Assembly (NCBI GenBank): GCA_918026815.1
Contig: CAKJVC010000142.1
Span: 62,001-126,000 of the forward strand
Reading direction: 5' to 3'
DNA: 64,000 bases
DNA from: Chalara sp. BL73
Taxonomy: Eukaryota; Ascomycota; Leotiomycetes; Helotiales
The position numbers and the translations under genes are program-made. Positions within the stretch are counted from its first letter, which is position 1; every line of letters starts with the position of its first letter. The notes beneath the pieces are model-generated. The model saw only the letters and a program-made list of their open reading frames with translations. It was not told the DNA's origin and did no database searches. Shown here piece by piece: positions 22,562-33,830 of this stretch.

Positions 22562-23002
22562 CTACCATCCACGCCGCTCGCCCCACGACAACGTACACAC
22601 CTCCGGCACCATCGTCTTCAACTCTACCTCTTCAGGCTCGTCTCTTGTCGGCTCAAATACATAGTCGCCTACCCGCAAAGAACCTTCGTCCGAGTCCTCG
22701 GGAACACGCACCACGTACGTATCCTTCCAAACGGCCTCGCCCTCAAGAGGCTGCGTCCTTATGCATCCCTTCTCATCATAATACCGCATGTCCTGCGACC
22801 GCGACTCAATTTTGAAGCGTCGTCCCCCGACAATGCTCGCCCCATACCGCTCCTTTAGCAGTAAAAGCAATGTTGAATAATCCACCAACTTCTGAAGTAT
22901 CTCATACGCGAAAAGCCTCGCCTTTTGGCTCGTGTCCTCCTCTTTCTTCACAGCTTCCGCTTTCACCTTCGCTACTTCTGGCTCGTGCGGGTGTCTATCC
23001 AT
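22562..23002 (-). CDS. Hypothetical acidic protein
   Basis: 146 residues from an ATG at 23002, in a locally GC-richer segment than its surroundings. A charged N-terminal helix (EVAKVKAEAVKKEEDTSQK) is followed by a mixed alpha/beta-looking region (YGASIVGGRRFKIESRS; VGDYVFEPTRDEPEEVELKT). It is divergent from the piggyBac gene, with about 300 bp between starts. I do not recognise the family; it could be transposon cargo or an independent gene. Confidence 0.45.
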   Translation of the reverse strand: MDRHPHEPEVAKVKAEAVKKEEDTSQKARLFAYEILQKLVDYSTLLLLLKERYGASIVGGRRFKIESRSQDMRYYDEKGCIRTQPLEGEAVWKDTYVVRVPEDSDEGSLRVGDYVFEPTRDEPEEVELKTMVPEVCTLSWGERRGW

Positions 23003-23299
23003 GTTCTTCTGGACTACGTCCCGCTGTCGCTCGTATCTCGTAGCTCGCGTCGCCGGAGCAGTTGCCGTCGACCACCCTGTTGTCTTGTTCTGTTAGGTCC
23101 AGTTCCTGTCCTTGTCGCGTTTGTGCCTGTGCGTTGTTGTTTATATTTAAGAATGATGGATCATTCCTCGGAAAAGAGGTTTCTTATATCCCCTTAAGCG
23201 CCAAAGCGTCCAGACCCTGTAATTAGTCACGTGACCATGCATCATCAAAATAATCGAATCTCTAGTTTTCAAGCTTCATACAACAACAACACCACAACC

Positions 23300-24726
23300 A
23301 TGCCTATGAAAGAGACTATTGCTGATTCTACTGATCCAGGAACCTTACGGCCTGATATCCCTCCTACTACAAACGTTGGCACGCAGTTTGTGCCTCTCGA
23401 TTGCCCTCAATTCGACTTCAAAATCATTCTTCCTACACACGTTGCGCCAAACGACGCATTGGCTATTTGGAGCTTGTTTTTCTTTCAGGAACAGTTGGAA
23501 ACAATAGTCAGGAGTACGAATGATTATATATCTAAAAATCAAGCTCAAAGATCTCGTACGAAAGGTGCTCGCGTTGTACAACCGATCACAATAGCTGAGT
23601 TATATGGGTACATGGGAATTTGGATTTATATGGGCATACACGTAGAAAACGAAATTCGATCGTACTGGGATGCCTCAGAATGGATGCCTAAACATACTAC
23701 AATTGCTCAAACAATGGGCAAAAACCGATGGCAAGATATACACCGGTTATTGCAACTATCTGGACCTAATGCGCCTGACGTATTTGACAAGGTTTGAAGC
23801 AATTTTATATTGTATTATATAGTAAACTAACTTCATTTTTAATTTAGGTTGAATCTTTAAATACGCACATTCAGTCAACTTGCACGCAACTTTGGATGCC
23901 TGGCCGCGACTTAGCTGTCGACGAAGCTATGGAACGATTTACTGGCAAATCAAAAGATACGCTTATTATACTTTCTAAACCTATTTTAGAAGGTTATAAG
24001 ATATGGTGCCTAGCTCAAAAAGGATATATATTAGTATGGTGTTGGCACAAAAAAGGAAAAGGCAAAAATCGAGGACCCCAAAACGTTGTACTTCCAACAG
24101 AGCTTAAGACGAATCCTACAGCCGCTGTCGTTCCTTATTTGATTTCAAAGCTTCCTACGGCCAAATTCCATTATTGCGTGTACTTGGATAACTTGTTTAC
24201 GTCTACAAAGCTGTTGAAAGTACTTCGAGACCGGGGAATAGGAGCGACAGGCACATGCCGGAAAAATTCTGGCATATCGGAAGATTTGGTACAAAAAAAG
24301 GCTATTGACAAAACAAAAGATGAAATACCTTGGGGAACTTTGATTACTCGACTTTCGGAAGACCAACAAATCTGTTTTTTGGCCTGGAAAGATAACGCTT
24401 TAGTCCTTTTTCAGTCTACAATTACAGATGGCCAAAGTACAATTATTCGAGAACGCAAACGTCCTTCAGAAACCTCTTCCTCAGCTAAAACAGCTAGAGT
24501 TCCTTTTGGTGATTCACCTACCAAAAAGCTATCAATACCTCAATTCGTCGACGATTACAATCATCAAATGAACGCTGTTGATCGAGCTGATCAACTACGA
24601 TCATATAACTCTGGATTACGCCGCATACGCAAAGGAGGATGGCATGCTATTTGGCACACGCTGGGCTCGTGCTTCCACAAGGTCCTCATAACTCATCACC
24701 TTCCCATCCCCCTTCGTATTCCCTAA
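23300..24726 (+). CDS. PiggyBac-type transposase, C-terminally truncated
   Basis: Exons 23300-23791 and 23848-24726 join in phase across a 56-bp intron, giving about 456 residues. The DDE_Tnp_1_7 fold is clear: AELYGYMGIWIYMGIHVENE, the first catalytic Asp in AVDEAMERFTGK, the second in VYLDNLFTSTKLL and a third in DDYNHQMNAVDRADQLRSYN. After GWHAIW (near 24655) the normal C-terminal helical part and Cys-rich domain are missing. The frame instead reads the antisense of another transposase remnant for about 23 codons. ATG 23300 has a better context (acaaccATGcc) than 23237. A TTAA at 23194-23197 could be the left target site, but no partner end was identified. The enzyme is probably inactive. 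Confidence 0.88.
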
Positions 24727-25000
24727 CACCAATGACTTGGTCGATCGTCGGACCTTGGCTTCGTTGTTAATTGTGGTCAGGAACTGAATTCGGTTTTCTT
24801 GGAGGATGCCCTCTGCATTAGATTTTTGGAAAGCTTTGGCGCATTTCTGTAAGTGCCTCGCTAGGTTCTGTTTGCTCGTCTCATCAAGCGCATGAGCATC
24901 CTGTTGGATAATTAAGTAGCGACATGATGTACCCGTGCAGGGCTTCTGGTGGCTCAGGTATCGGCTCAATCTGATTAATATGGTCGGAAAACTGGGCACA
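24656..25000 (-). pseudogene. Pogo/Fot-like DDE transposase remnant 2
   Basis: On the minus strand, DAHALDETSKQNLARHLQKC, NNEAKVRRSTKSLVLG and KVMSYEDLVEARAQR match the same C-terminal region as the 20690-21516 remnant. Sequence continuing in another frame up to about 25100 (EPIPEPPEALHGYIMSLL) is probably the frameshifted upstream part. The 3' end is cut where it meets the piggyBac gene, in opposite orientation. Confidence 0.75.
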
Positions 25001-25110
25001 TATTTCTCGACTCTTGCGCAAATTCGCGTTCTTAGCTGAAAATAGAAAGTTTGTTATTTCCAAGATCTGAGAACAGGACATACAAAATTCAGATTTGAAA
25101 TTCCGTATCA

Positions 25111-26719
25111 ATGCTTTTATATATGAGAAAAGAGCTGATATTAAGCGAGCGCTTACGAATGTTTCCGGCGACGATGTGTCTACGTAATCTTACCCGACCC
25201 ACAAACAGCGGAAGCAGACTAGGCGGCCGAGATGCACAGCTAGAGGACCCACATGCGATAACTAGGAGAAATGGCGCAACGACAAGATTGGTTATGCGTT
25301 GGAAAGAAGGGATTTAGCCGCTGATGATTGATTTAATGCGTTTTGGTGATCATCAGGAACAACTTTCCGGAAGCGCGCGTCTACCTTGCCTCTGAATGGC
25401 TGCGTCACATCGATCTTTGTTGGCTTACTTTTAGGCTTAGTGTAATGTATGGCTGTTGCTGTTTCAACCGATGATAAGATTAGTGCGTTGTCATCTTTAG
25501 CTCGTGATTTGAACGAGTCAATTCGAGTTAGCATTAACGCGAAGCGCCGAGCACTCCGTCTGGCTATGGATCCGTCCATTCTTGCAGGATTTTAAGTAAC
25601 ACTCTAGGCATACGTGATATGCAGGTTCTTTGGATTATTAGCATACAGTTTCTTATATTGATGTTAACCTGTTCTACGCCCAACATTCACTATTCCCCAG
25701 CTAGAATAGATATCTAAATAGTGATCTAAGATCATGAGTCGCAGATCTAAAAACTTGGTTCGATGATATTCAGAATTGAAAAGGTAGGGGTTTTAAGCGT
25801 TGCGCACCCCGGACGCTAGCGTCACTACAAAATAAGACATTTCAAATTATGAATCTGGAATATTACAGTACAGAAAGGAGGAGGATGTAGCGCACGATTC
25901 CAAGTCTATCCAATTCACTGCTGCTTTCTTATAGCCAATGGCCCTAGAAGAACACCATTTAATGCTTTGCGAGAAGTGTTTCTTTTGTACGTTGTGCAAT
26001 GTACGTGTGGGCTCCGAACGGCGAAATGCATAGCCGAAGGGTATGGGAAAGGAGGGCTGTATTTGCTTATGATTGGTTCAAAGAGTTAGGTGACAGTCGC
26101 CCGGAATAGCCTTCCAGAGGCGAGCGCTTAATGACCACCATTCCCATATATAACACTAACTTAAGTTTCTATTTTAATTTAACAACGCCTTTTGCGCGAC
26201 GTCTTCTCACGATTGATTGGGGGTTGATCACGGGGCTTGCTTGTGCAATCTCTTGCTAGGCGCCGCACTCCTTTATCCAGTCTGTATCTGAAGCAATCAT
26301 GTACTGTGATTTGCGCGGCCTGTACGAAAGAACGAAGCGGTCGCCTGGAACAGCAATCCAGGAGCGCGCGCTTAGTGTCAGCTCTTTCTCAGATATAAAA
26401 GCATCAATCCGGAATCTGAGTTCAGAGTTCAGAGTTTTATGATTTGAGATATCAGCGGGTCTGTTTCACTGCCAAGTGCATAGCTTATTAGGATCTAGCC
26501 AATTTTGGCTCAAAAATGACCTTTCGGACTGGTTGACGGCCAGTAACCTTCATTCCATGTTCCCAACAGTTAAGCGCCTGATTATTGACCACGGCAATGT
26601 TGCTGCCACCATCGCATTTCTGACTTCTACTTTGGAAGCCAAAGAACGAAACATTTGAATTTCACATTGCTGACCATCTTGACTTCATTCTTCCTTGAAT
26701 TCTGCTAATACATTAGATA
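25111..26719. other. Repeat-rich intergenic region, one doubtful ORF
   Basis: A 95-codon minus-strand ORF (25292-25579) starts at an ATG and is charged, but has no recognisable domain. Two worn dispersed repeats lie here: 25727-25840 (related to 18166-18270) and 26209-26495 (related to 31957-32205). The second lies directly upstream of the HIUase-homeodomain gene and includes a TATAAAA sequence (about 26394). Confidence 0.5.
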
Positions 26720-27615
26720 ATGGCAACTATCACTTGTCGAGTTATAAACGATCAGACAGGAAAACCTGCTGCTGGCATGCAAGTTTTGCTCCGCCCGCTA
26801 AATGATAGTCGCAAGATTTTCTCTTCCTCAGCCGACCCCAATGGGCAGGTAATAAGATGGAACTTGTGTAGTGGGCAATCACTAGATCATTATCTACGAA
26901 CAGAAATTGCAAACAGTGACTCTGCTTGGCAAATTGGCTTTGATACTGGCCGATTTTTTGGACCAAGCAATACTTCCTGGCCGGTGATGGATGTGAACTT
27001 TTATTTGTGGTCTGGTGGAAGTTTTCATATGAGCATCTTCATAGGGAAGTACGACTTCCGTGTCATGCGAACCTTGAAGCCTGCTTTTGTTCCACCAAAA
27101 TTTTCAGAGTTTGGATGTTCCTCAACCAGCGGCAATCGAGTCCAGGAGCGCAGCATGCCCGTAGCATCAATGGACAAAAGAAACCGATTGACAGATATGA
27201 GAGAGCACTCCACTGATAACACGGAGCCAGGTCTGGAAGCTCGAAAATCGATTGCACGGCGCTTCGGCTTGGACTTGCTGCATCTAGAGTCATGGCTCAT
27301 CAATCGGCGTATGCGATATGGTAGAGTGATGGTGAGTTTGTGATGCAGATCATACTTGAAGGTAACTAATATCTGTTACAGCCAACCGCCGCATTAACTG
27401 CATCACAAGGTGCGTGCAATGAACTACCTACAGTACCTATGGAGCAGGATGGCGTGTGGTCAGAGCCTTTGCAACCAATGCAAGTTGTTGCAAACGCATG
27501 CGAAGACCAAGAGGGAGTTTTCCGTAGCCAATCTTTGCAACACCAACCCCATGAGTCAGAGCTCACTCCATTATTGAGCCACAATGGTCAACTATTGAAT
27601 CTGTACAGTCGGTAG
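26720..27615 (+). CDS. Transthyretin/HIU hydrolase-like domain fused to a homeodomain (paralog A)
   Basis: Exons 26720-27331 and 27382-27615 join in phase 0 across a 50-bp intron, giving 281 residues. Residues 1-120 resemble the transthyretin/5-hydroxyisourate hydrolase fold: MATITCRVINDQTGKPAAGM, NGQVIRWN, WQIGFDTGRFF, SWPVMDVNFYL, SFHMSIFIG. The enzyme's first catalytic His (HVLD motif) is R7, H103 of the (Y/F)H motif is kept, and the C-terminal YRGS is reduced to FRV. Hydrolase activity is therefore unlikely. Residues about 151-202 resemble a homeodomain; the recognition helix WLINRRMRYGR carries W48, N51 and R53 equivalents (W192, N195, R197). The tail is Gln-rich. A transcription factor with a transthyretin-like oligomerisation or ligand module is an inference. 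Confidence 0.75.
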
Positions 27616-28094
27616 ATAAGCTAAGAGAAGGCGGACTGGATGAAGTGATCGAGCGTCATCATAGCTAAGAGATCAAGGCAGAAAGTCTGTTGAGAAGTCG
27701 CTGAGGAGATCTATCCGTATTGCTGCTCATTTGCACCGCAGAATCTGAATACTAGGCTGTTGTCTAGTAATTTGAATTAGGCTTTCTATACCTTACTGTA
27801 ATAATCAAACATTGGATTCTTTTTCTTTTGGTATAAAAAATAATGGCTCATACTTCATCTTCAGTTCAAATCAATGAAGCCAAACCTATAAGGCACGTAC
27901 TCCGTGAAGCAACATTACACAAGGACGCTTAATCATAATAGATGAGAAGTAGTGTTCGCGACTAAAGTTTCTATGGATAGGTCTTCTCCGATGCTTGAAA
28001 TCTTCAGTAACTTCAGAAACGATTCGGAGCGAAGGTCTATTCCGTAAAAATTGAACTCAAACGATATACGTTCTCCAATGCCGTAACCTGCTCT
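27616..28094. other. Intergenic region
   Basis: No supported ORF; convergent 3' ends of the flanking genes. Confidence 0.6.
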
Positions 28095-28763
28095 CTACCT
28101 ACTATAATTCACTTGGTTAAGGCTCCTATGCTCCCCCCATGCTATGTTGATCGGCTTTCTGTTAACCGCATATAATGTCACGGTAACGAGTATTGTAAGA
28201 ATGACAACGATGACAGTTACAATCGCAGTAACTGACCAGTAGCCATTGCCGGTAGTATAGATATTGATTAGTGCGGACATCAAACTGACAACAGCATTCA
28301 ATAGGGTGGGTCTAGGTGCGTTAACACTGTAGTGAGGATCAAGTCTACATTCTTACAAGAACACTCGCTCTTCAAGCCAAATATGATTCTCCTTGTTCTT
28401 CCAACACAACCAGAACAGCCCGAGGCTTCCACAGACACAGGAGGTTCCTGATATCACTAATAATGGAATACTGTGGATTGTGTCGAGCACTTTTTCCCCC
28501 GTCCTGCCGATGTTGTCCAAAACTCGAGAATGACGAAAGGAAGTCATAGCCGCTGGAAGAGCGATGAATCCTGCAAGCAGCAACCAAGCAAGAAAGCTGG
28601 CATATATGTCGGCAAATCTCACTCCTGAAACTTCCGTCCTCATTCTTAACCAAGGCGTCATTAGAATACGTTGATGCTTAGAATCAACGACGAGATCCTG
28701 GTATTTTGTATGATTTTGAGAGGGGTTACTATCTGTAGCTAACGGAATGGAATGGTACGTCAT
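28095..28763 (-). CDS. Fungal integral membrane protein, four predicted TM helices
   Basis: Exon 1 (28763-28357, from the first in-frame ATG) and exon 2 (28311-28095) join across a 45-bp intron, giving 207 residues. After a polar N-terminus comes RMRTEVSGVRFADIYASFLA and four hydrophobic stretches: AWLLLAGFIALPAAM, LLVISGTSCVCGSLGLFWLC, TLLNAVVSLMSALINIY and VTAIVTVIVVILTILVTVTL. The open frame extends 37 codons above the ATG without another ATG, so an upstream exon is possible. Function unknown. Confidence 0.7.
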
Positions 28764-29114
28764 ATTTGTATTGGCTTTCGAAAGTCTAGCTCTAGAAGGA
28801 TTAACTGGTGAGCTCCTCTTGATCGCTGACTCCGACGATCTGTGTTCACTCAGGTCAATCACAAGTGATAGCACTTTAGCAGATCATTGAAAGAATCTCA
28901 CCCATACATCGTTATAAATAGAGAAGTAGCGCCTAATAGGTTAGGGATATATTCCTGGAATAATCAATAATCCCGACGCATGGGGCTGGGTCGAGCAGAG
29001 AGAACTATCGGAATATATATTTCCAAACTCGAATTATATTTCGAATATTTGCTTTACGGATATTCGATGCTCAGATTCGTGAAATGACAAACCCGCACAG
29101 ATTCCAGTCATGAT
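28764..29114. other. Intergenic region
   Basis: AT-rich, no supported gene; may hold an upstream exon of the 28095-28763 gene. Confidence 0.5.
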
Positions 29115-29726
29115 TCAAGTTCTGACCAGCATGGTCCGCCTGCAGTAATTAAGATACGACCTCACTCTCTTAGCTATAGAGTACGGCAGTCTAGCTCCAA
29201 AAACACATCCAACATTTATATTTGACATGGCAGATGTTTCAACAAAGTGCGCCCCAATCTCTCGTGCTAAACCACTCCCTTCGTAATAGGACACACGTCT
29301 ATTGGCAGTGTCGAGGTCGGCCTTGTTTCCCACGATGAGAAGGCTTTCCAATGAAAGCATGTATGAACGCAACGTATCGTGCAAATGCTGCAATTTTAGG
29401 AATGAGTCTCTTGACGAAACGCTGTAAACCAAAACTATCTGCTGGCAGGTACCAATCAACTCAATTGTGAAAGACATATTTTTCTCATCTCCAGAAGTGT
29501 CAATAATCTCCAAGTCCATGAATGGTATAAAGTTCCTGCGGTGTGGGAACGAGCTATATTTAAATGTATCTAATATAGTCGGTTCATGCTTTGCTCAGGT
29601 TAGTAACTCATCATAATCTTCAGATTCTCCTACAACATTATTATAGTATTTATTCATTAAGAATCTGAGGACTAGTGATGATTTTCCAGTGCATGTATCA
29701 CCTAGTAAAATCAACCTTCGGCTCAT
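29115..29726 (-). CDS. Ras-like small GTPase lacking a C-terminal CaaX box
   Basis: Exon 1 (29726-29634) and exon 2 (29588-29115) join in phase 0 across a 45-bp intron with a perfect TTACTAAC branch sequence, giving 188 residues. G1 is GDTCTGKSS, switch I/G2 is HEPTILDTF, G3 is DTSGDE, G4 is NKAD and G5 is ETSA, all in the expected order. The usual Q61 position reads D (DTSGDE), which could lower GTP hydrolysis. The C-terminus ends RRTMLVRT without a prenylation Cys, unlike typical Ras/Rap/Rho. Either a short last exon is missing or the protein is not lipid-anchored this way. Without the intron the frame would contain one TGA. Confidence 0.78.
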
Positions 29727-30210
29727 TGCTAGAACATTGAGTCTGTAGAAAAGGATGGCTTACTTATTAAATATGAATGGTTCTAATTTCATTCAGTAGA
29801 GATCATTAGAGCATTATATAACCAACCAAGGCTAGAAAGCGAACCAGATATCTCGTTTTTTAAATCTCAGTCCTTAGAAATAAGGAAGGGAATCTAAAGG
29901 ATATTGCCTTTTGACCACTCTAACATTAGCCATTTTATGTTCTCTTAAAATTTTAGGATCTTCCAGAGTACTTATCTGTAATTTGTACCAAAAAAGCATC
30001 GAAAAGCGAAAGAACAATGCGTAGGGGACAAGCCCTTTGGAACACTTGCCTTTTTTTCTTCTTTGCTCCTTTTCTTGTCTTCATTCCTATAATGTTTCTT
30101 ATGTCACGCATCTTCAAAATCATGTTGCGACAGCAAAGATAGGACAGTGAGTGATTCTTTCAGTGAATTTGGCAAGATCTGATGTCTGGTAGAACAAATA
30201 TCAGCTAAAC
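29727..30210. other. Intergenic region
   Basis: Divergent promoter region between the GTPase and the PAQR gene. No ORF supported. Confidence 0.55.
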
Positions 30211-31146
30211 ATGGCTTCCGAACTAAATTTGCACTCGTGGAGGGAGACTGCGGATCAACCGATAGCTTATAGGCCAAGGCAGACTAGGAGCCAAAGTGGC
30301 CACTATCTACTTCTACGATGGAATGACTTGCTTAGCTGGCAAAAGGATAACGAATTTATCCTTACTGGGTATCGGCCAGTATCGGGATCCTTTCGGAAGT
30401 CCCTGACTAGTTTGCAATACGTCCACAATGAGATTGTGAACATTTACTCCCATCTCTTCGGCGCCATCCTTTTTGCAATTCTTCCAATATACGTATCTAT
30501 TAGAGTACGCAGTCAATACCCCGCTATTCAAATTGGCGATGTAATTGGCTTTGCAACATTCTTCTTCGGAGTAGTTCTATGCTTTTCTCTTTCCGCATCT
30601 TTTCACATTATGTCAAATCATAGCGAAAAGGTAGCGGCATACTGGAATCAATTCGACTATCTGGGAATCGTTATTCTTATATGGGGATCGACAGTCCCTT
30701 CAGTTTATTACGGGTTTTATTGTGATCAAAATCTGCAAAAACTCTACTGGGCTGTGGTTTCTATCTTGGCTGTGGTTTGCACTATAGCAACTTTTACTCC
30801 AAAGTTTCGACATCCAAGTTTTAGGCTATATCGAACTGCTATGTACGCTTTTCTGGGCTTTTCGTCTATAGTTTTTATAACACATGGGCTTATTATTTAC
30901 GGCTGGGAGGTCCAGAACCATAGAATGAGCCTGTTATACATGCTAATTACGGCAATGCTCAATCTTTTAGGATCTGTAGTTTATGCAGCAAAGATCCCGG
31001 AAAGATGGTTCCCACTGCGATATGACATTTACGGATGTAGCCACCAGATATTTCATTGTATGGTTGTCGTTGCTAGTTTTATACATATGTCTGGATTGCT
31101 GAGCGCTTTCAGCTTTATCCACTCCCGGGCTCAACTATGCAACTAA
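30211..31146 (+). CDS. PAQR / Izh-type (haemolysin III family) seven-TM protein
   Basis: Single exon, 311 residues, with the family order intact: NEFILTGYRP before TM1, HNEIVNIYSHLFGA, the zinc-site His in LSASFHIMSNH, QFDYLGIVILIWGS, KIPERWFP and the final zinc motif SHQIFH (HxxxH-type) before the last helix. PAQR/AdipoR/Izh proteins are zinc-dependent membrane proteins, several with ceramidase activity, acting at the plasma membrane or endomembranes in lipid and zinc homeostasis. Length and topology fit a full-length fungal member. Confidence 0.92.
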   Translation: MASELNLHSWRETADQPIAYRPRQTRSQSGHYLLLRWNDLLSWQKDNEFILTGYRPVSGSFRKSLTSLQYVHNEIVNIYSHLFGAILFAILPIYVSIRVRSQYPAIQIGDVIGFATFFFGVVLCFSLSASFHIMSNHSEKVAAYWNQFDYLGIVILIWGSTVPSVYYGFYCDQNLQKLYWAVVSILAVVCTIATFTPKFRHPSFRLYRTAMYAFLGFSSIVFITHGLIIYGWEVQNHRMSLLYMLITAMLNLLGSVVYAAKIPERWFPLRYDIYGCSHQIFHCMVVVASFIHMSGLLSAFSFIHSRAQLCN

Positions 31147-32368
31147 GTTAGTGTAGTTGCTACACTTTCTATTTTTAGTGTTTATATGTAAAGTTTAAAA
31201 TTTAACTTTTTATCCTTACCGAATCACAAATTTCTCAACACAAAATCTTTTTTTGATACTGTAATACTCCACTTTCATATTCACAAGCGACTGACTAATG
31301 TTCTATATGTTACTAAGTGGGGTCCTTTTGTTGCTGGTGAAATTGAGTTTGTGGGCAGTGATGCGAGCGAAGGCAAAAGCTCACCTCGCTGCTCTCTAAC
31401 GTGTCATTATATAAGCACACTAAATCCTCGCTTGGAGTCTTGTTGCCTACCCCTTTGTCCAGATAAACTCGGTATACAGGTTTTTTTATGATCCGTGTCT
31501 TCAAAGCTTGGAAACATTATTCTTTCTTGATAGAAGCTTGGTAATATAGCTCCGAAATTCAGAAACAGGCCAATATTCGTCATAGAGCAGGGGTAGCTGA
31601 AGCGGCTTTCAACACCATCAAGAAGGCGATCGACAGTATAACAAAACGGCGGTATACCTTATAAAGAAACAGCTAAAAAATAACAGCACACTGAATTTAA
31701 CTTTATACACTCGCGAGAGAAAAAATTAATGCTCGGCGCGGTAGTTTCTCGGCACTCAAGGAGGGACGCTAACGTAAAAAATATAAAAAAAGGAGGCTGT
31801 CTTCGCCTTATCAGTGGTTCAAAAAATTACAGGCTTCCGGAAGCAAGTGATTATGTAATAACATCAATCCAAAATCTAAGATCTGAATTTTATGTGCCTT
31901 GTTTTCGGATTTCGAGATACCAGCATTCTATCTTAAGCTGACAACGTCAGCCTCATGATTGATTGGAGGATCATGGGGCTTCCTGATTAGATCTCTCGAT
32001 AGCTGCTGGACTGCTCTATCCAATGTCTCTTTTGAGCCCGTACGAAGTCTTCCGGGATCGGGCGCTTAGCATCAGCAATTTCCTCAGATATAAAACCATC
32101 GATCCAGAATCTGAATTAAGAGTTTGGTGATCTGAAATGTCCTTCTCGCAGTCTTCGAGATATCGGTAGTCCATTACACTGCCAAGTGCAGAGCTGCCAT
32201 CTTGAATCTCGTTTGCATGGAAGGAATAACGAAAGGTGATATCGTTGAAAACTCACTCTTAACTCATTTCATCTTCGTTTGTGTAACTGCAAGTTAATAA
32301 TTAGCAAAGATGTAGCCATCCACTTCTAAACTTTCACTCATCGCATACCACATGACCAGTATCCCAAA
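31147..32368. other. Repeat-rich intergenic region
   Basis: No gene. It contains a decayed copy of the MITE right end near 31732-31773 (CTCGGCACTC-AAGGAGGGACGCTAA) and a dispersed repeat 31957-32205 related to the segment upstream of the 26720 gene. Confidence 0.6.
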
Positions 32369-33377
32369 ATGCGACCTTTCGCTTTATTGCCCTTAGCTTG
32401 CTTAATAGTAGCATTCGTTCTTGGAATGCTCTGTCTTTTTGCCGGCCATAAACCGGGGTTCATGGAAGACTACCATCTTGTCTCTGTAAGTCCACTCTTT
32501 TCATTTTCATACGTCAAATCATACTAATTGATTTAAGCTCAACACTTCTATGCTTGGCCACATTCCTCTTAATGTTCCTTCCATAACTACCTCCGAAACC
32601 ACACCCAGTTCGACCTCTTTTGGTACCTGGCTTGAGAACACAGCTAAGAACCTTAGCAATGAAATCAGCAACAAAGTCGAGGAACAGTTCAACGAAATCG
32701 CAGGCGACCTAGCCGACGCACTCGCTGAGGAGTTTGGCACTCACCAGTGGTATAGCTTACATCTTATGAACATGTGTAAAGGCAACTATCTACTTAACGC
32801 TACAAAGAAACACTCTAAGAAAAACGTCACTTATTGCACTAAGCAAACTACCATGTATCATTTTGATATTACACAGCAGATTAAGAACGAGTTACATGTT
32901 GGAAAGTATAATGTTAGCTTAGAAGAAATTGGCTGGCCAAATGCGATTCAGAATAGCATTAGCGCTTTGAATGTTGCGATGAACGCAACATTTGTGTTAT
33001 ACGCTATCGGCATTGTTGCTGCCGGGCTTGGCATCTTTACTGCTTTCGTGGCGTTTTTCTTGCATAACTTACGACTTGTCTTATTTGGAAACATCCTGCT
33101 TACACGGCTGGCATTTTTTGCTTTGCTTATTTCGTCTATAATCGTCACGGTTGCACAGAAGAAGTTTACTCACATTATCAATAAGTATGGGAATGATATT
33201 GGCGTTACCGCATACAGAGGTACAAAATATCTTACTATTACTTGGGTGGCGACGGCAATCATGTTCCTGCCTAGTTTGGCCTGGATGGTCGACTTTTGTG
33301 TTGGTAGGAGGAATGAAAAGAGAGTGTATACGGAGAAGAGCGGTGGCTTGTTTTCTAGGCATGGGGCGGTGCGGTGA
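32369..33377 (+). CDS. SUR7/PalI family membrane protein
   Basis: Exons 32369-32485 and 32538-33377 join in phase 0 across a 52-bp intron, giving 318 residues. An N-terminal signal-anchor (LLPLACLIVAFVLGMLCLF) is followed by an extracellular region with the claudin-like W...CxG...C pattern (QWYSLHLMNMCKGNY, then NVTYCTK). Three further TM helices follow (ATFVLYAIGIVAAGLGIF; RLAFFALLISSIIVTVA; TWVATAIMFLPSLAWMV). Fungal SUR7/PalI proteins mark eisosome/MCC membrane domains or sense ambient pH; which applies cannot be told here. Confidence 0.85.
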
Positions 33378-33694
33378 CGAAGCCGCACTGAGGAAGTTGA
33401 GTGGTTGAAAAGGATGTAGTAAGGACTGAATTATGAGATAATGAGCGTTGCAAGCATATCCTAGGTGTTGCCATACTATAACTGGGATATATTTTACCAT
33501 ATTCGAAGTATAAGGCGAAGCAATCCAAATATTTATCTCTGCTCGTATGGAATCAAATAATCATGACTTGTGATAGCATCACCTATAACCGTTACGTCTG
33601 GCATGACTTCTCTCATAAGCACATATTCTAACCTTCCCTGCGAAGCACGTCATAACGTACACTTGGTTCCTCTAAAAATAAATGAAGATAAGCG

Positions 33695-33830
33695 TAACGT
33701 CTATCCCTGCGTGCTGGAAAAACTGGTGTGCCGAAAAAAATAATAGGCACTTTGACTTAAAGCATCTTAAAATCTGTTAAGGTTGCTACGCAGATCAGTA
33801 CCTCGGGCAAAATCAGTCCCGCACCTGCCA
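33695..33830 (+). mobile_element. Truncated left end of the 2.2-kb TIR element family
   Basis: Starts TA|ACGTCTATCCCTGCGTGC and continues with GTGTGCCGAAAAAA, CACTTTGACTTAAAGCATCT and a GGTTGCTACGCAGATCAGTA segment that match the left end and interior (37291 region) of the element at 36931-39161. The stretch between is deleted and no matching right end was found downstream. Confidence 0.7.

Noticed and set aside
25292..25579. 95-codon minus-strand ORF with charged sequence
   Set aside because: It has an ATG and plausible codons but no domain, partner exon or conservation evidence available here, so it was left out as a gene.
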